From Flavobacteriaceae bacterium (GTDB lineage: Bacteria > Bacteroidota > Bacteroidia > Flavobacteriales > Flavobacteriaceae): a DNA stretch of 6,654 nt. A program made the position numbers and the translations under genes. The stretch lies in the NCBI GenBank assembly GCA_947482805.1, contig CANKLK010000115.1:1-6654 (forward strand), in the 5' to 3' direction. Positions 1-6,535 of the stretch are shown in pieces (the first letter of the stretch is position 1; each line of letters opens with the position of its first letter). The notes under the pieces are model-generated. The model was not told where the DNA came from, did no database searches, and worked only from the letters and a program-made list of their open reading frames with translations.

Positions 1-150
1 GTGGTTACTGAATTGGCCGTTTTAGAAATAACTCCAAAAGGTTTCAAACTTATAGAACGCGCGCCTGGCGTTTCTGTAGAACACATCATCGCTTCGACTG
101 AAGCCGATTTAATCATTGAAGGAGAAATTCCGGAGATGGTTATTGATTAA
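1..150 (+). CDS. scoB: 3-oxoacid CoA-transferase subunit B, C-terminal end (partial)
   Basis: Frame 1 is open from the window edge to a TAA at 148-150 and gives the last 49 residues of a protein whose start lies outside the window. The end contains ERAPGVSVEHI and EGEIPEM, which I recognise as the conserved C-terminus of the B (beta) subunit of succinyl-CoA:3-ketoacid CoA-transferase and related acetate/butyrate CoA-transferases. The full subunit is usually about 215-220 residues and works with an A subunit, normally encoded just upstream, to move CoA between succinyl-CoA and acetoacetate in the cytoplasm. The catalytic glutamate of the B subunit is outside the window. The first codon shown (GTG) is internal, not a start. 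The 3' end overlaps the convergent minus-strand gene by 11 bp. The symbol assumes the succinyl-CoA type; an AtoA-type enzyme would end similarly. Confidence 0.85.
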   Translation: MVTELAVLEITPKGFKLIERAPGVSVEHIIASTEADLIIEGEIPEMVID

Positions 151-529
151 GATACTCCAACAAAACTTCGGAAGCATTCCCAAAAGTATTCACTTTTTCA
201 GTGATGCTGACTGCTCGTTTTTTATTCAGTTTATACGTCAAATCAAATTCGGTCGTAAACAATATTGCAGACAAGAATGGATTATTGATATACAAAACCA
301 AGGTATCACGTGCATTATCAATAGTATGAATTTCGACTAGTTCTTCTTGCTGGAATTTGTATTTAAGTTCTAGTTTTAAGACACCTTCTTCTACAATTGG
401 GCGAGCATAGATATTCATCAAATCAGTGTTCCCAATGGTTTTTGCCATGGTTAGTTTAGCAAAAGTTCCATCGGCCAAACTTGCTTTAACATGGTTATAA
501 AAATCGGAAAAAGATTCGGTAAACGACAT
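140..529 (-). CDS. Conserved hypothetical protein, 129 aa
   Basis: This is a complete frame from ATG (527-529) to TAA (140-142). The protein is soluble-looking, with no signal peptide or membrane segment: an N-terminal amphipathic stretch with FSDFYNHVKASLADGTF, then alternating strand-like segments (KLELKYKFQQEELVEIHTI, LFTTEFDLTYKLNKK). I cannot assign a function. From memory, the pattern DGTFxKLT ... NIYxRP ... LFTTxFD resembles the N-terminal domain in front of the Rossmann domain of a Bacteroidota class I SAM-dependent methyltransferase family. No methyltransferase motif follows here, because the frame ends and the next DNA is the CoA-transferase gene. It may therefore be a stand-alone version of that domain; this is inference. 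It starts 19 bp after the stop of the SpmA-SpmB fusion gene on the same strand, so the two are probably co-transcribed. The 3' end overlaps the convergent CoA-transferase gene by 11 bp. Confidence 0.8.
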   Translation of the reverse strand: MSFTESFSDFYNHVKASLADGTFAKLTMAKTIGNTDLMNIYARPIVEEGVLKLELKYKFQQEELVEIHTIDNARDTLVLYINNPFLSAILFTTEFDLTYKLNKKRAVSITEKVNTFGNASEVLLEYLNQ

Positions 530-548
530 TGGAATTTCTGTTTATATT

Positions 549-1988
549 CTAAAAAAACCAACTTGCCACAAAAATTGCGGTAATCACGCAAACCAAATCA
601 ACCAAAAGCATGGTTCCGAGTGTGTAACGTGTGTTCTTAACATTTATTGACCCAAAGTAAACCGCTATGACATAAAAAGTGCTTTCGGCACTGCATTGAA
701 AAATACTGCTCAGCCTGCCAGTTAAGGAATCAGCGCCAAAAGTATTCATTGAATCTATTAAAAACCCTCTTGATCCTGCAGAGCTAAAAGGTCTGAGAAG
801 CGCAACTGGTAAAGCATCGGTAATTTCTTTGGTTACACCCATATTAGAAAAAATAAAAGCAATCCAATTACTAATAATTTCAAATAAACCACTATTTCTG
901 AATAAAGAAATTGCCACTAACATTCCCATCACATATGGGAAAATTGTTACTCCAGTTTTAACACCTTTGTTAGCTCCTTCTACAAATGACTCATAAACTG
1001 TAGTATTAGCCTCTGTAAATTTTTTCTCTTTTATAAATGATAAGATTAAAGTAAATGCAATAATTCCAACCAATATCAAGGCTGAAAGATTTGAAGTAAA
1101 ATAATTTTTACCTATTAGATCTAAATGATTTACATACATCAACAACCCCACAATTGCGGAAATTAAAACCATTAAGCCAATTACTAATGACGCACTTTTG
1201 AAATTTATTTTTTGTTTAAATCCAACTATTAGAAAAGCAGCAATTGTACCTATAAATGATGTAATAATACAGGGCAACATAACGTCGGCCGGATTAGTAG
1301 CATTGGCAGCTGCACGATAGCCAATTATCGAAGTTGCTATCAATGTAAGTCCCGAGGCGTGTAAACACATGAACATAATTTGAGCATCGCTAGCCTTATC
1401 TTTATTGGGATTAATTTCTTGTAAACTTTGCATGGCTTTTAACCCAAATGGTGTTGCCGCAGAATCCAATCCAAGAAAATTTGCTGCAAAATTTAAAGTC
1501 ATATAGGAAATAGATTCGTGATTCTTAGGCACCGTTGGAAAGACTTTTACGAAAACTGGACTTAAGACTTTTGCCAATTTTTCGGATGCTCCAGAAATGA
1601 TTAAAAGTTCCATCAATCCACAGAAAAAAGCCAAATAGGCAATCAACGGAATGATTAAATCAAGCAAACTGCTTTTACAAGTTGGTAGTAATCCATCCGA
1701 TTTTTGAACACCTGAATAAATTTTAACAGTCTTTGCTTTATATATATATGTGGTGTCTGCGTTTAGCGTATCCCTATCGATAATCATGGTTTGTTCAGGT
1801 GCATTTTTGATACTGTCCATTACAAATTTCGGAACTTGTTCCAAATATTTTTCTGAAATTAAAATTGGATCATCCTTTTTCCCATTCAAAACATTATCAA
1901 TGGTATAGCTGTTCCCAATACTCAAACTAACTATTACAAAGGCTATAGATGAAACAAAAATAGCTAGCCAAAATCTACTTAAAATCAT
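549..1988 (-). CDS. spmAB: Fused SpmA-SpmB-type membrane protein (nucleoside-recognition/Gate domains)
   Basis: This 479-residue integral membrane protein joins two modules that are separate genes (spmA, spmB) in Bacillus. The first half (about 105-290) carries the SpmA signature NFAANFLGLDSAATPFGLKA (167-186), with MCLHASGLTLIATSIIGYRA just after it. The second half (about 330-479) carries the SpmB signature: FVEGANKGVKTGV (335-347), PYVMGMLVAISLFRNSG, ALLRPFSSAGSRG, GRLSSIFQCSAESTFYVIAVYFGS (424-447). Each half contains a Gate (nucleoside recognition) type domain. An N-terminal membrane helix (5-25) is followed by a polar loop of about 75 residues (30-103) that is probably outside the membrane. 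In spore formers SpmA/SpmB affect spore-core dehydration; in Bacteroidota, which do not sporulate, the role is unknown, and transport is a guess from the fold. The start at 1986-1988 gives a sensible first helix and no upstream Shine-Dalgarno is visible. It is probably the first gene of a two-gene unit with the 129-aa gene. Confidence 0.9.
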   Translation of the reverse strand: MILSRFWLAIFVSSIAFVIVSLSIGNSYTIDNVLNGKKDDPILISEKYLEQVPKFVMDSIKNAPEQTMIIDRDTLNADTTYIYKAKTVKIYSGVQKSDGLLPTCKSSLLDLIIPLIAYLAFFCGLMELLIISGASEKLAKVLSPVFVKVFPTVPKNHESISYMTLNFAANFLGLDSAATPFGLKAMQSLQEINPNKDKASDAQIMFMCLHASGLTLIATSIIGYRAAANATNPADVMLPCIITSFIGTIAAFLIVGFKQKINFKSASLVIGLMVLISAIVGLLMYVNHLDLIGKNYFTSNLSALILVGIIAFTLILSFIKEKKFTEANTTVYESFVEGANKGVKTGVTIFPYVMGMLVAISLFRNSGLFEIISNWIAFIFSNMGVTKEITDALPVALLRPFSSAGSRGFLIDSMNTFGADSLTGRLSSIFQCSAESTFYVIAVYFGSINVKNTRYTLGTMLLVDLVCVITAIFVASWFF

Positions 1989-2183
1989 GAGTTGTTTTTT
2001 TGTAAATATAGCATTTATCGATTTTGAATTAAAAAATTAAAGTCAATTTTTATTCAATGCATTTAGTAAGGTTTAAACAAAACATAAATTTCGATGATTA
2101 TTTGTTAATAAAATACAAATTTTAATCTAGTGTTTCTATATTAGCTGACTTTTAATTACAAATTATTCATTTCTATAAAACTT
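1989..2183. other. AT-rich divergent intergenic region
   Basis: This 195-bp spacer separates the starts of the spmAB-type gene (minus) and the protease gene (plus), so it should hold both promoters. It is very AT-rich with no long open frame and no strong inverted repeat. For the plus direction, TATATTAG at 2137-2144 is one mismatch from the Bacteroidota -7 consensus, about 40 nt before the protease ATG. TTTG at 2101-2104 lies too far upstream of it to be a convincing -33. No Shine-Dalgarno precedes the protease ATG; the preceding bases are A/T-rich, as is common in this phylum. Confidence 0.5.
2003..2010 (-). promoter_or_regulatory. Possible -7 element for the spmAB-type gene
   Basis: On the minus strand this reads TATATTTA, one mismatch from the Bacteroidota -7 consensus TAnnTTTG. 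It would start transcription a few bases downstream and leave a leader of roughly 8 nt before the ATG at 1988. I do not see a TTG -33 element at the usual spacing, so this is weak. AT-rich DNA produces such matches by chance. Confidence 0.25.
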
Positions 2184-5129
2184 ATGAAAAAGAATTACTT
2201 CTTATTATTGGCAATTTTGTTTGTTTCTTTAAACTTCTATGGCCAATCTCAGGCGGATATAAAAAAAATTATTGCTAACTATGATTTAGAAAAGCTCAAT
2301 AAAATGGAAGCTTTTTATAGAAAAAAAGCGCATGAAGAAAAAGAAAAAGCTGTCAAAATGGCTCAAGCCAAAAACTGGCCAATCTATACTATAAAAGACG
2401 ATGGAAGTGTTTCTGAGTTGATGAGACTTTCTCCAGAAGGGTTGCCAATTTATTATTCTACTAACAATGTTGATGCTGCAAAATCTACTAGAACTAATCA
2501 CTTAAACACTGGTGGTTCTCTGGGATTAAACTTAAATGGACAAGGGATGACTGTAAGAGTTTGGGACGGTGGCAATGTTAGAACTACTCACAATGCTTTT
2601 GGCGGAAGAGTAACAATTGGTGATGATGCTTCTAATCCAGCAAATATTTTCCATGCAACACACGTTACAGGAACAATGATTGCTAGTGCCAATCCGGCAA
2701 ATATTAAAGGAATGGCGTTTCAAGCCAATGCGAGAACTTTTAATTGGACAGATGATAGCTCTGAAGCTATTTCTGAAGCTATAGGCGGTATGCTTATATC
2801 AAATCATTCTTATGGAGTGCCTATAACAAATAATGGTGTTACAGTTCCTTCATGGTTTATTGGCGGGTATTCTTCTGATGCGGCTGCTTGGGATAACATT
2901 ACTTATGAGGCTCCCTATTTTCTTCCTGTAATGTCAGCTGGAAATGATGGTCAAAATAACAATAACCCAGAACCTCTTAGTTTTGGTTATGATAAACTTA
3001 CATCAGATAAAACAGCTAAAAACTCTTTGATTGTTGCTAATTGTCAAGATGTTACAACTGCAACAAACGGAACAGTAGTATTACCAAATATTCTTATTAA
3101 TCCATCAAGTAGTCAAGGACCAACTGATGATTTAAGAATAAAACCAGATATTACTGGAAACGGAACAGGATTAACTTCAAGTAGTAATGTTAGTAATACC
3201 GCTACACAAAGTTCTTCAGGAACTTCAATGTCTTCACCAAATGTAGCTGGAACATTAATATTACTGCAACAACATAATAAAAATATAACTAATAGTTTTA
3301 TGCGTTCCGCAACGCTTAAAGGCATAGCTTGTCATACTGCTGATGATGCTGGACAAATTGGCCCAGATCCTGTATTTGGTTGGGGATTATTGAATGCAAA
3401 AGTAGCTGCCGAAACAATCACAAATAACGGCCTTTCCTCCTGGATTTCAGAAGAAAATTTAAATTCAGGGCAGACATTTACAATGAATGTAAATTCTAAT
3501 GGAACGACTCCTCTTATAGCTTCTATTGGTTGGACTGATCTTCCCGGAGCAGCTAATAATGGTACTTTAGGAGCTAATGACCCGACTCCTGCTTTAGTAA
3601 ACGATTTAGATATTAGAATCACTAGAAACGGAACCACTTATTATCCATGGAAATTAACTACAGATATTGAAAGCCCTGCAATTAGAACAGGAGATAATGC
3701 TGTTGATAATATCGAACAAATTAAAATTGACAATCCACCGGCTGGTCAATATACAATAACCGTAAGTCATAAAAGAGTTCTTGAAACCGGAGGCCAAAAG
3801 TATTCTTTAATAGTAACTGGACTCAGTTCAGCATTTGCGCTTAATTCAAATTCAGATAATTTAACAGTTTGTTCAACACAAAATGCAGTGTATACTTTTA
3901 ATTATACGCAAACAGGTTCAGGCACAACAACATTCACTGCGGTAGATCTTCCTGCCGGAGCTATTGCCTCTTTTTCACCAGCTTCATTAAGTAGCAATGG
4001 AGTTGTTACTATGACGATATCTGGATTATCTAATGTTATACCTAATGAATATTTTGTTGGAATAAAAGGTACTAGTGCTACTGATACCGAAACAAGATAC
4101 AAATCATTAAGGCTTTACAATGGAAACTTCCAACAGGTTGCATTGCAAAACCCAACAGATGGCCAACAAGCTTTGTCTACAGTAACTCAATTGAATTGGA
4201 CTAGCCAATTAAATGCTCAAAGTTATACAGTTCAAGTTTCGTTAAATCCAGAATTTTCTTCTTTTATATTTAATGAAGTTACTACTGAAAATGAATACAC
4301 ATTAGATGGATTAAGTCAGGCAACAAGATATTATTGGAGAATAATTCCTTCTAATTTCTGCGGAAATGGAGTAGCCTCAAATGCCGTTGTTTATTCATTT
4401 GCCACAGGAACATTAGCCTGTAACAATACCTTTACAGCTACTGATTTTTCAAACAATGTGATAGCAACTGTGCCAAACTCTGAAGCTACTGTCCCGGTAA
4501 CAGTTACTGGTGGATATACGATTGGCGATTTAAAAGTTAGTATGAATATCACTCACACATGGATTGGAGACATTAGAGTTACACTTGAAGGTCCAGCATC
4601 AATTGGAAGTCCAATCATAATTTTATTAGATATTCCTTGTGGAGATTTTCAAAATATTAATTGTATAATGGATGATGCAGGAGTTGCTCCTGCTTGTTCA
4701 GGAAATCCTGCTATTTCAGGAGCAATTGCTCCTGTGGATTCTTTGAGTTCACTAAATACATTACCTGCAGATGGTGAATGGATATTGAGAGTTTTTGACT
4801 TTAATAATGAAGATGGTGGGACTATAAATAGTTTCAGTATAAATATTTGTAATGTCCAAAATGCATTGTCTGTTGGTACAAATCCAATTATAAACAGTAG
4901 TGTTTACCCAAATCCAACTAAAGGAATTGTAAATGTTGCTATCCCATCTTTAACAGAAACTGCAACTATAAAATTATATGATTTACAAGGAAGACAAATT
5001 CTATCAAAAGAAACTAATCAAGTGAATACTTCATTTGGGATTGAAAACCTTCAAGATGGCATTTATTTAGTAAATATCGAAAACGAAGAGGGTTCGATAA
5101 CTAAGAAAATAATTCTCAGAAGAAACTAA
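2184..5129 (+). CDS. Secreted S8 (subtilisin-like) serine protease with P-domain and T9SS sorting domain
   Basis: This 981-residue multidomain exoprotease is complete. Residues 1-20 are a Sec signal peptide (KK, hydrophobic core, cleavage likely after FYG before Q21). A helical, charged propeptide-like stretch (21-90) follows. The S8 catalytic domain spans about 105-410: Asp128 in VRVWDGG, His157 in HATHVTG, oxyanion Asn254 in SAGN, and Ser348 in SGTSMSSP. A KP-43-like beta-barrel follows (about 415-545, with LVNDLDIRI and GQYTITVSH). Next come an Ig-like region (about 550-645) and a fibronectin III-like domain (about 650-742, YYWRI). A proprotein-convertase P-domain covers about 745-890 (ITHTWIGDIRVTLEGP, DGEWILRVFDF). 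The C-terminus (about 903-981, YPNPTKG, YDLQGR, DGIYLVNI) is a type A T9SS sorting domain. The expected fate is export by Sec, then passage through the T9SS to the surface or medium, acting on extracellular protein. The substrate is not predictable. The gene appears monocistronic, with a terminator 8 bp after the stop. Confidence 0.95.
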   Translation: MKKNYFLLLAILFVSLNFYGQSQADIKKIIANYDLEKLNKMEAFYRKKAHEEKEKAVKMAQAKNWPIYTIKDDGSVSELMRLSPEGLPIYYSTNNVDAAKSTRTNHLNTGGSLGLNLNGQGMTVRVWDGGNVRTTHNAFGGRVTIGDDASNPANIFHATHVTGTMIASANPANIKGMAFQANARTFNWTDDSSEAISEAIGGMLISNHSYGVPITNNGVTVPSWFIGGYSSDAAAWDNITYEAPYFLPVMSAGNDGQNNNNPEPLSFGYDKLTSDKTAKNSLIVANCQDVTTATNGTVVLPNILINPSSSQGPTDDLRIKPDITGNGTGLTSSSNVSNTATQSSSGTSMSSPNVAGTLILLQQHNKNITNSFMRSATLKGIACHTADDAGQIGPDPVFGWGLLNAKVAAETITNNGLSSWISEENLNSGQTFTMNVNSNGTTPLIASIGWTDLPGAANNGTLGANDPTPALVNDLDIRITRNGTTYYPWKLTTDIESPAIRTGDNAVDNIEQIKIDNPPAGQYTITVSHKRVLETGGQKYSLIVTGLSSAFALNSNSDNLTVCSTQNAVYTFNYTQTGSGTTTFTAVDLPAGAIASFSPASLSSNGVVTMTISGLSNVIPNEYFVGIKGTSATDTETRYKSLRLYNGNFQQVALQNPTDGQQALSTVTQLNWTSQLNAQSYTVQVSLNPEFSSFIFNEVTTENEYTLDGLSQATRYYWRIIPSNFCGNGVASNAVVYSFATGTLACNNTFTATDFSNNVIATVPNSEATVPVTVTGGYTIGDLKVSMNITHTWIGDIRVTLEGPASIGSPIIILLDIPCGDFQNINCIMDDAGVAPACSGNPAISGAIAPVDSLSSLNTLPADGEWILRVFDFNNEDGGTINSFSINICNVQNALSVGTNPIINSSVYPNPTKGIVNVAIPSLTETATIKLYDLQGRQILSKETNQVNTSFGIENLQDGIYLVNIENEEGSITKKIILRRN

Positions 5130-5136
5130 GAAAATC

Positions 5137-5166
5137 AAAAAAGCTTCCAAATTGGAAGCTTTTTTT
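5137..5166. terminator. Bidirectional rho-independent terminator
   Basis: A perfect 12-bp stem pairs 5137-5148 (AAAAAAGCTTCC) with 5154-5165 (GGAAGCTTTTTT) around the loop AAATT. It runs into a T tract on the plus strand and, because the left arm begins with six A, a T tract on the minus strand too. It starts 8 bp after the protease stop (5127-5129). It overlaps the last codon of the exonuclease gene, whose TAA on the minus strand is at 5165-5167. It should therefore end transcription from both convergent genes. Confidence 0.9.
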
Positions 5167-5878
5167 ATACATGAATAATTTCGTCTTCAATTAACAAATC
5201 TTCTCTTCGCATGCGTAAAAAGATTTGAGCCACGGCAATTACATCTTTTTCACAATAAGTCACAATTCTATCGATGTCTTTATCCACATAATAAACGTGT
5301 GCCACTTGACTTCCATCAATATCTCCTTTTGGAGAAGGAATTCCCAAAATTTTAGTCATTAGTTTTAAAGAGGTGAAATGTTTGTAGTCGCCAAATTTCC
5401 ATAACTCTAAAGTATCCAAATGTGGAATTTCCCATGGCTTTTTCCCAAATAAATTAAGCTTATTTGGAATGGCTATTTGATTAATAATCATTCGACGGGC
5501 TATAAACGGAATGTCGAATTCCTTTGCATTATGTCCACAAAGTAAATGTTGAACTTGGTTAAAATGATTGTCCAACAAATTAGAAAAATCCTTTAGAATC
5601 TTTTTTTCATCACCAAAAAAGGACGTGACTCTAAAATTTCTAATGTATCCTTTGTTAACAAAATACCCAACCGAAATACAAATAATTTTTCCAAATTCAG
5701 CCCAAATTCCGGCGCGGTCATAAAAATCTTCTGGAGTATATTCTTCGCGCCTTTGGTATTGCGTTTTTTGCTCCCAAAGTTGCTTCATATCATCATCTAA
5801 AACCTTGAAATTTTCCTCCTCGGGAACCGTTTCAATATCAATAAAAAGAATATTATTGAGATTTATTTTTTCTATCAT
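5165..5878 (-). CDS. 3'-5' exonuclease, DEDDy type, related to the PolB exonuclease domain
   Basis: This 237-residue soluble protein has the three exonuclease motifs of the DnaQ-like/DEDD superfamily. ExoI is FIDIETVPE, with Asp14 and Glu16. ExoII is GHNAKEFDIPFIARR, with Asp122. ExoIII is YCEKDVIA, where Tyr208 and Asp212 fit the YxxxD form of the DEDDy subgroup. The layout matches the Pfam family DNA_pol_B_exo2 (predicted exonuclease related to the exonuclease domain of family B polymerases), which occurs as a stand-alone protein. The expected activity is metal-dependent 3'-5' removal of nucleotides from single-stranded DNA in the cytoplasm; the cellular role is not established by the sequence. 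The ATG at 5876-5878 places the ExoI motif near the N-terminus, as expected. The gene converges on the protease gene with a 35-bp gap and a shared terminator. Upstream on the same strand lies an ogt remnant, another DNA repair gene. Confidence 0.9.
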   Translation of the reverse strand: MIEKINLNNILFIDIETVPEEENFKVLDDDMKQLWEQKTQYQRREEYTPEDFYDRAGIWAEFGKIICISVGYFVNKGYIRNFRVTSFFGDEKKILKDFSNLLDNHFNQVQHLLCGHNAKEFDIPFIARRMIINQIAIPNKLNLFGKKPWEIPHLDTLELWKFGDYKHFTSLKLMTKILGIPSPKGDIDGSQVAHVYYVDKDIDRIVTYCEKDVIAVAQIFLRMRREDLLIEDEIIHV

Positions 5879-5900
5879 TATATTATATTAAATTTAGGAA

Positions 5901-5914
5901 TTTACGGACGTAAA
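5901..5914. repeat. Small palindrome upstream of the exonuclease gene
   Basis: TTTACGGACGTAAA has arms TTTACG and CGTAAA that are perfect complements around GA. It lies 23-36 bp upstream of the exonuclease ATG. As RNA it would be a weak hairpin; as DNA it could be a small regulator half-site pair. It is short enough to be chance. Confidence 0.3.
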
Positions 5915-5930
5915 ATTAAGTCATGTAATT

Positions 5931-5938
5931 CAAATATG
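5931..5938 (-). promoter_or_regulatory. Possible -7 element for the exonuclease gene
   Basis: The minus strand reads CATATTTG, one mismatch from the Bacteroidota consensus TAnnTTTG, about 52 bp upstream of the exonuclease ATG at 5878. No TTG -33 element is visible at the usual distance. It sits just beyond the end of the ogt remnant, where a promoter for the exonuclease would be expected if readthrough from the cytochrome gene is not enough. Weak evidence. Confidence 0.25.
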
Positions 5939-5949
5939 AAAGAAAAAGT

Positions 5950-6094
5950 TTAAAAAAGTGATTGCTACTTTGAAGGATTTTCATGTTCCAATAACCATTT
6001 TTCCTTTGTTTAAAACAGATATTTCGGAAATCCCGTTTACATCGCCAACAACTTTGGTCATTCTGAGTGGCGATTCTATGAAAGCGGATTTCAC
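5950..6094 (-). pseudogene. ogt: Internally deleted remnant of a methylated-DNA-[protein]-cysteine S-methyltransferase gene
   Basis: Reading the minus strand from GTG (6092-6094), 37 codons give a protein-like start including FIESPLRMTKVVGDV and GISEISVLNKG, then TGA at 5981-5983. This resembles the N-terminus of flavobacterial Ogt proteins (usual pattern SPLG...GD..GI..I). Shifting frame near 6000-6012, the same strand reads KWLLEHENPSK, then TAG (5965-5967), then QSLF and TAA (5950-5952). That matches what I recall of the Ogt C-terminus in this group (KWLLEHE ... SKQQSLF). The middle, about 110-125 residues with the active-site PCHR motif and the DNA-binding helices, is missing. The gene is thus an internal deletion that shifted the frame, plus a nonsense codon where Gln is expected and Arg11 where Gly is usual. 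It cannot encode an active alkyltransferase. The parent enzyme removes alkyl groups from O6-alkylguanine in DNA. The family match is from memory, not a search. Confidence 0.75.
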
Positions 6095-6121
6095 TATGGT
6101 TTATTTACTCGCGAAATCCGC
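6084..6121. repeat. 9-bp inverted repeat at the 5' end of the ogt remnant
   Basis: GCGGATTTC at 6084-6092 is the exact reverse complement of GAAATCCGC at 6113-6121, with a 20-bp spacer. The left copy is in the first codons of the ogt remnant; the right copy lies in the repeat-like sequence just upstream of it. It may be part of the same repeat element as 6104-6147. Confidence 0.5.
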
Positions 6122-6147
6122 AAAGTTTTCACAAAGTTCGCAGTAAA
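6104..6147. repeat. Imperfect 44-bp palindromic repeat with tandem AACTTTG units
   Basis: The ends are inverted: TTTACTCGCGAA (6104-6115) pairs with TTCGCAGTAAA (6137-6147), with one bulged base. Between them the minus strand carries two AACTTTG units 11 bp apart (AACTTTGTG then AACTTTGCG). The element lies directly behind the stop of the cytochrome c gene and in front of the ogt remnant. Sequences rich in ACTTTGCG units are, as I recall, frequent between genes in flavobacterial genomes, so this may be one copy of a dispersed repeat. A role as transcript end or mRNA stabiliser is possible but it has no T tract. Confidence 0.5.
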
Positions 6148-6148
6148 A

Positions 6149-6517
6149 TTATTTTGAAAAGCTAAAAATGTAATCTTCCAGCGCTTTCAATTCCTTTTCA
6201 CTCATACTTTTGGTGATGGCGAAATTGGTTTTCATGATTTCGTATTGACTTGGGTCAATGATAGGTTCACTTTTTTCCTGAAGAAATAAAACGATACTGG
6301 CTTTATTGTCTTTGTAAATTTTAGCAATCTCCTGCAAACTTGGTCCAATAATTTTCTGATCAGGTTTATGACAGGCAATACAATTCCCTTCGCCTTCAAA
6401 AAGTTCCTGCCCTGAAATTTTTTTTGCAGTTTCGTCTACAGAAGTTTCAGATTTATCCTCTTTGGATTTGCAGGAAAACAGACAAAATAAAGTTATTATT
6501 AATATTAGTTTTTTCAT
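6149..6517 (-). CDS. Small cytochrome c lipoprotein
   Basis: This 122-residue protein has a lipoprotein signal peptide: KK, hydrophobic core, lipobox LFSC with the lipidated cysteine at 16. A charged linker (17-33) follows, then one class I cytochrome c domain (about 34-121). The haem-binding motif is CIACH (Cys46, Cys49, His50). GPSL at 58-61 is the usual Gly-Pro after the haem site. Met95 (EIMKTNF) is the likely distal ligand, followed by the final helix SEKELKALEDYIFSF. It should be tethered to a membrane on the periplasmic side and carry single electrons; the partner is not clear from the sequence. It follows hemB by 48 bp on the same strand, so it may be co-transcribed with a haem synthesis gene. 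The start is the ATG at 6515-6517, which gives a normal signal peptide. No Shine-Dalgarno is visible; a run of seven T on the minus strand lies just upstream. Confidence 0.92.
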   Translation of the reverse strand: MKKLILIITLFCLFSCKSKEDKSETSVDETAKKISGQELFEGEGNCIACHKPDQKIIGPSLQEIAKIYKDNKASIVLFLQEKSEPIIDPSQYEIMKTNFAITKSMSEKELKALEDYIFSFSK

Positions 6518-6535
6518 TTAAAAAAATAATGCCCC

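Noticed and set aside
116..340. Plus-strand open frame of 74 codons over the CoA-transferase end
   Set aside because: It starts inside the CoA-transferase gene in another frame and then runs antisense to the 129-aa gene; composition is not protein-like and no motif is seen.
3332..3637. Minus-strand open frame of 101 codons inside the protease gene
   Set aside because: It is fully antisense to the KP-43-like part of the protease, whose motifs are clear on the plus strand. The other minus-strand frames at 2286-2723, 3113-3325 and 3902-4102 are rejected for the same reason.
5958..6146. Plus-strand open frame of 62 codons in the gap right of the exonuclease gene
   Set aside because: It is antisense to the ogt remnant and the palindromic repeat. 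Its translation has no recognisable motif, while the opposite strand reads as protein homologous to a known family.
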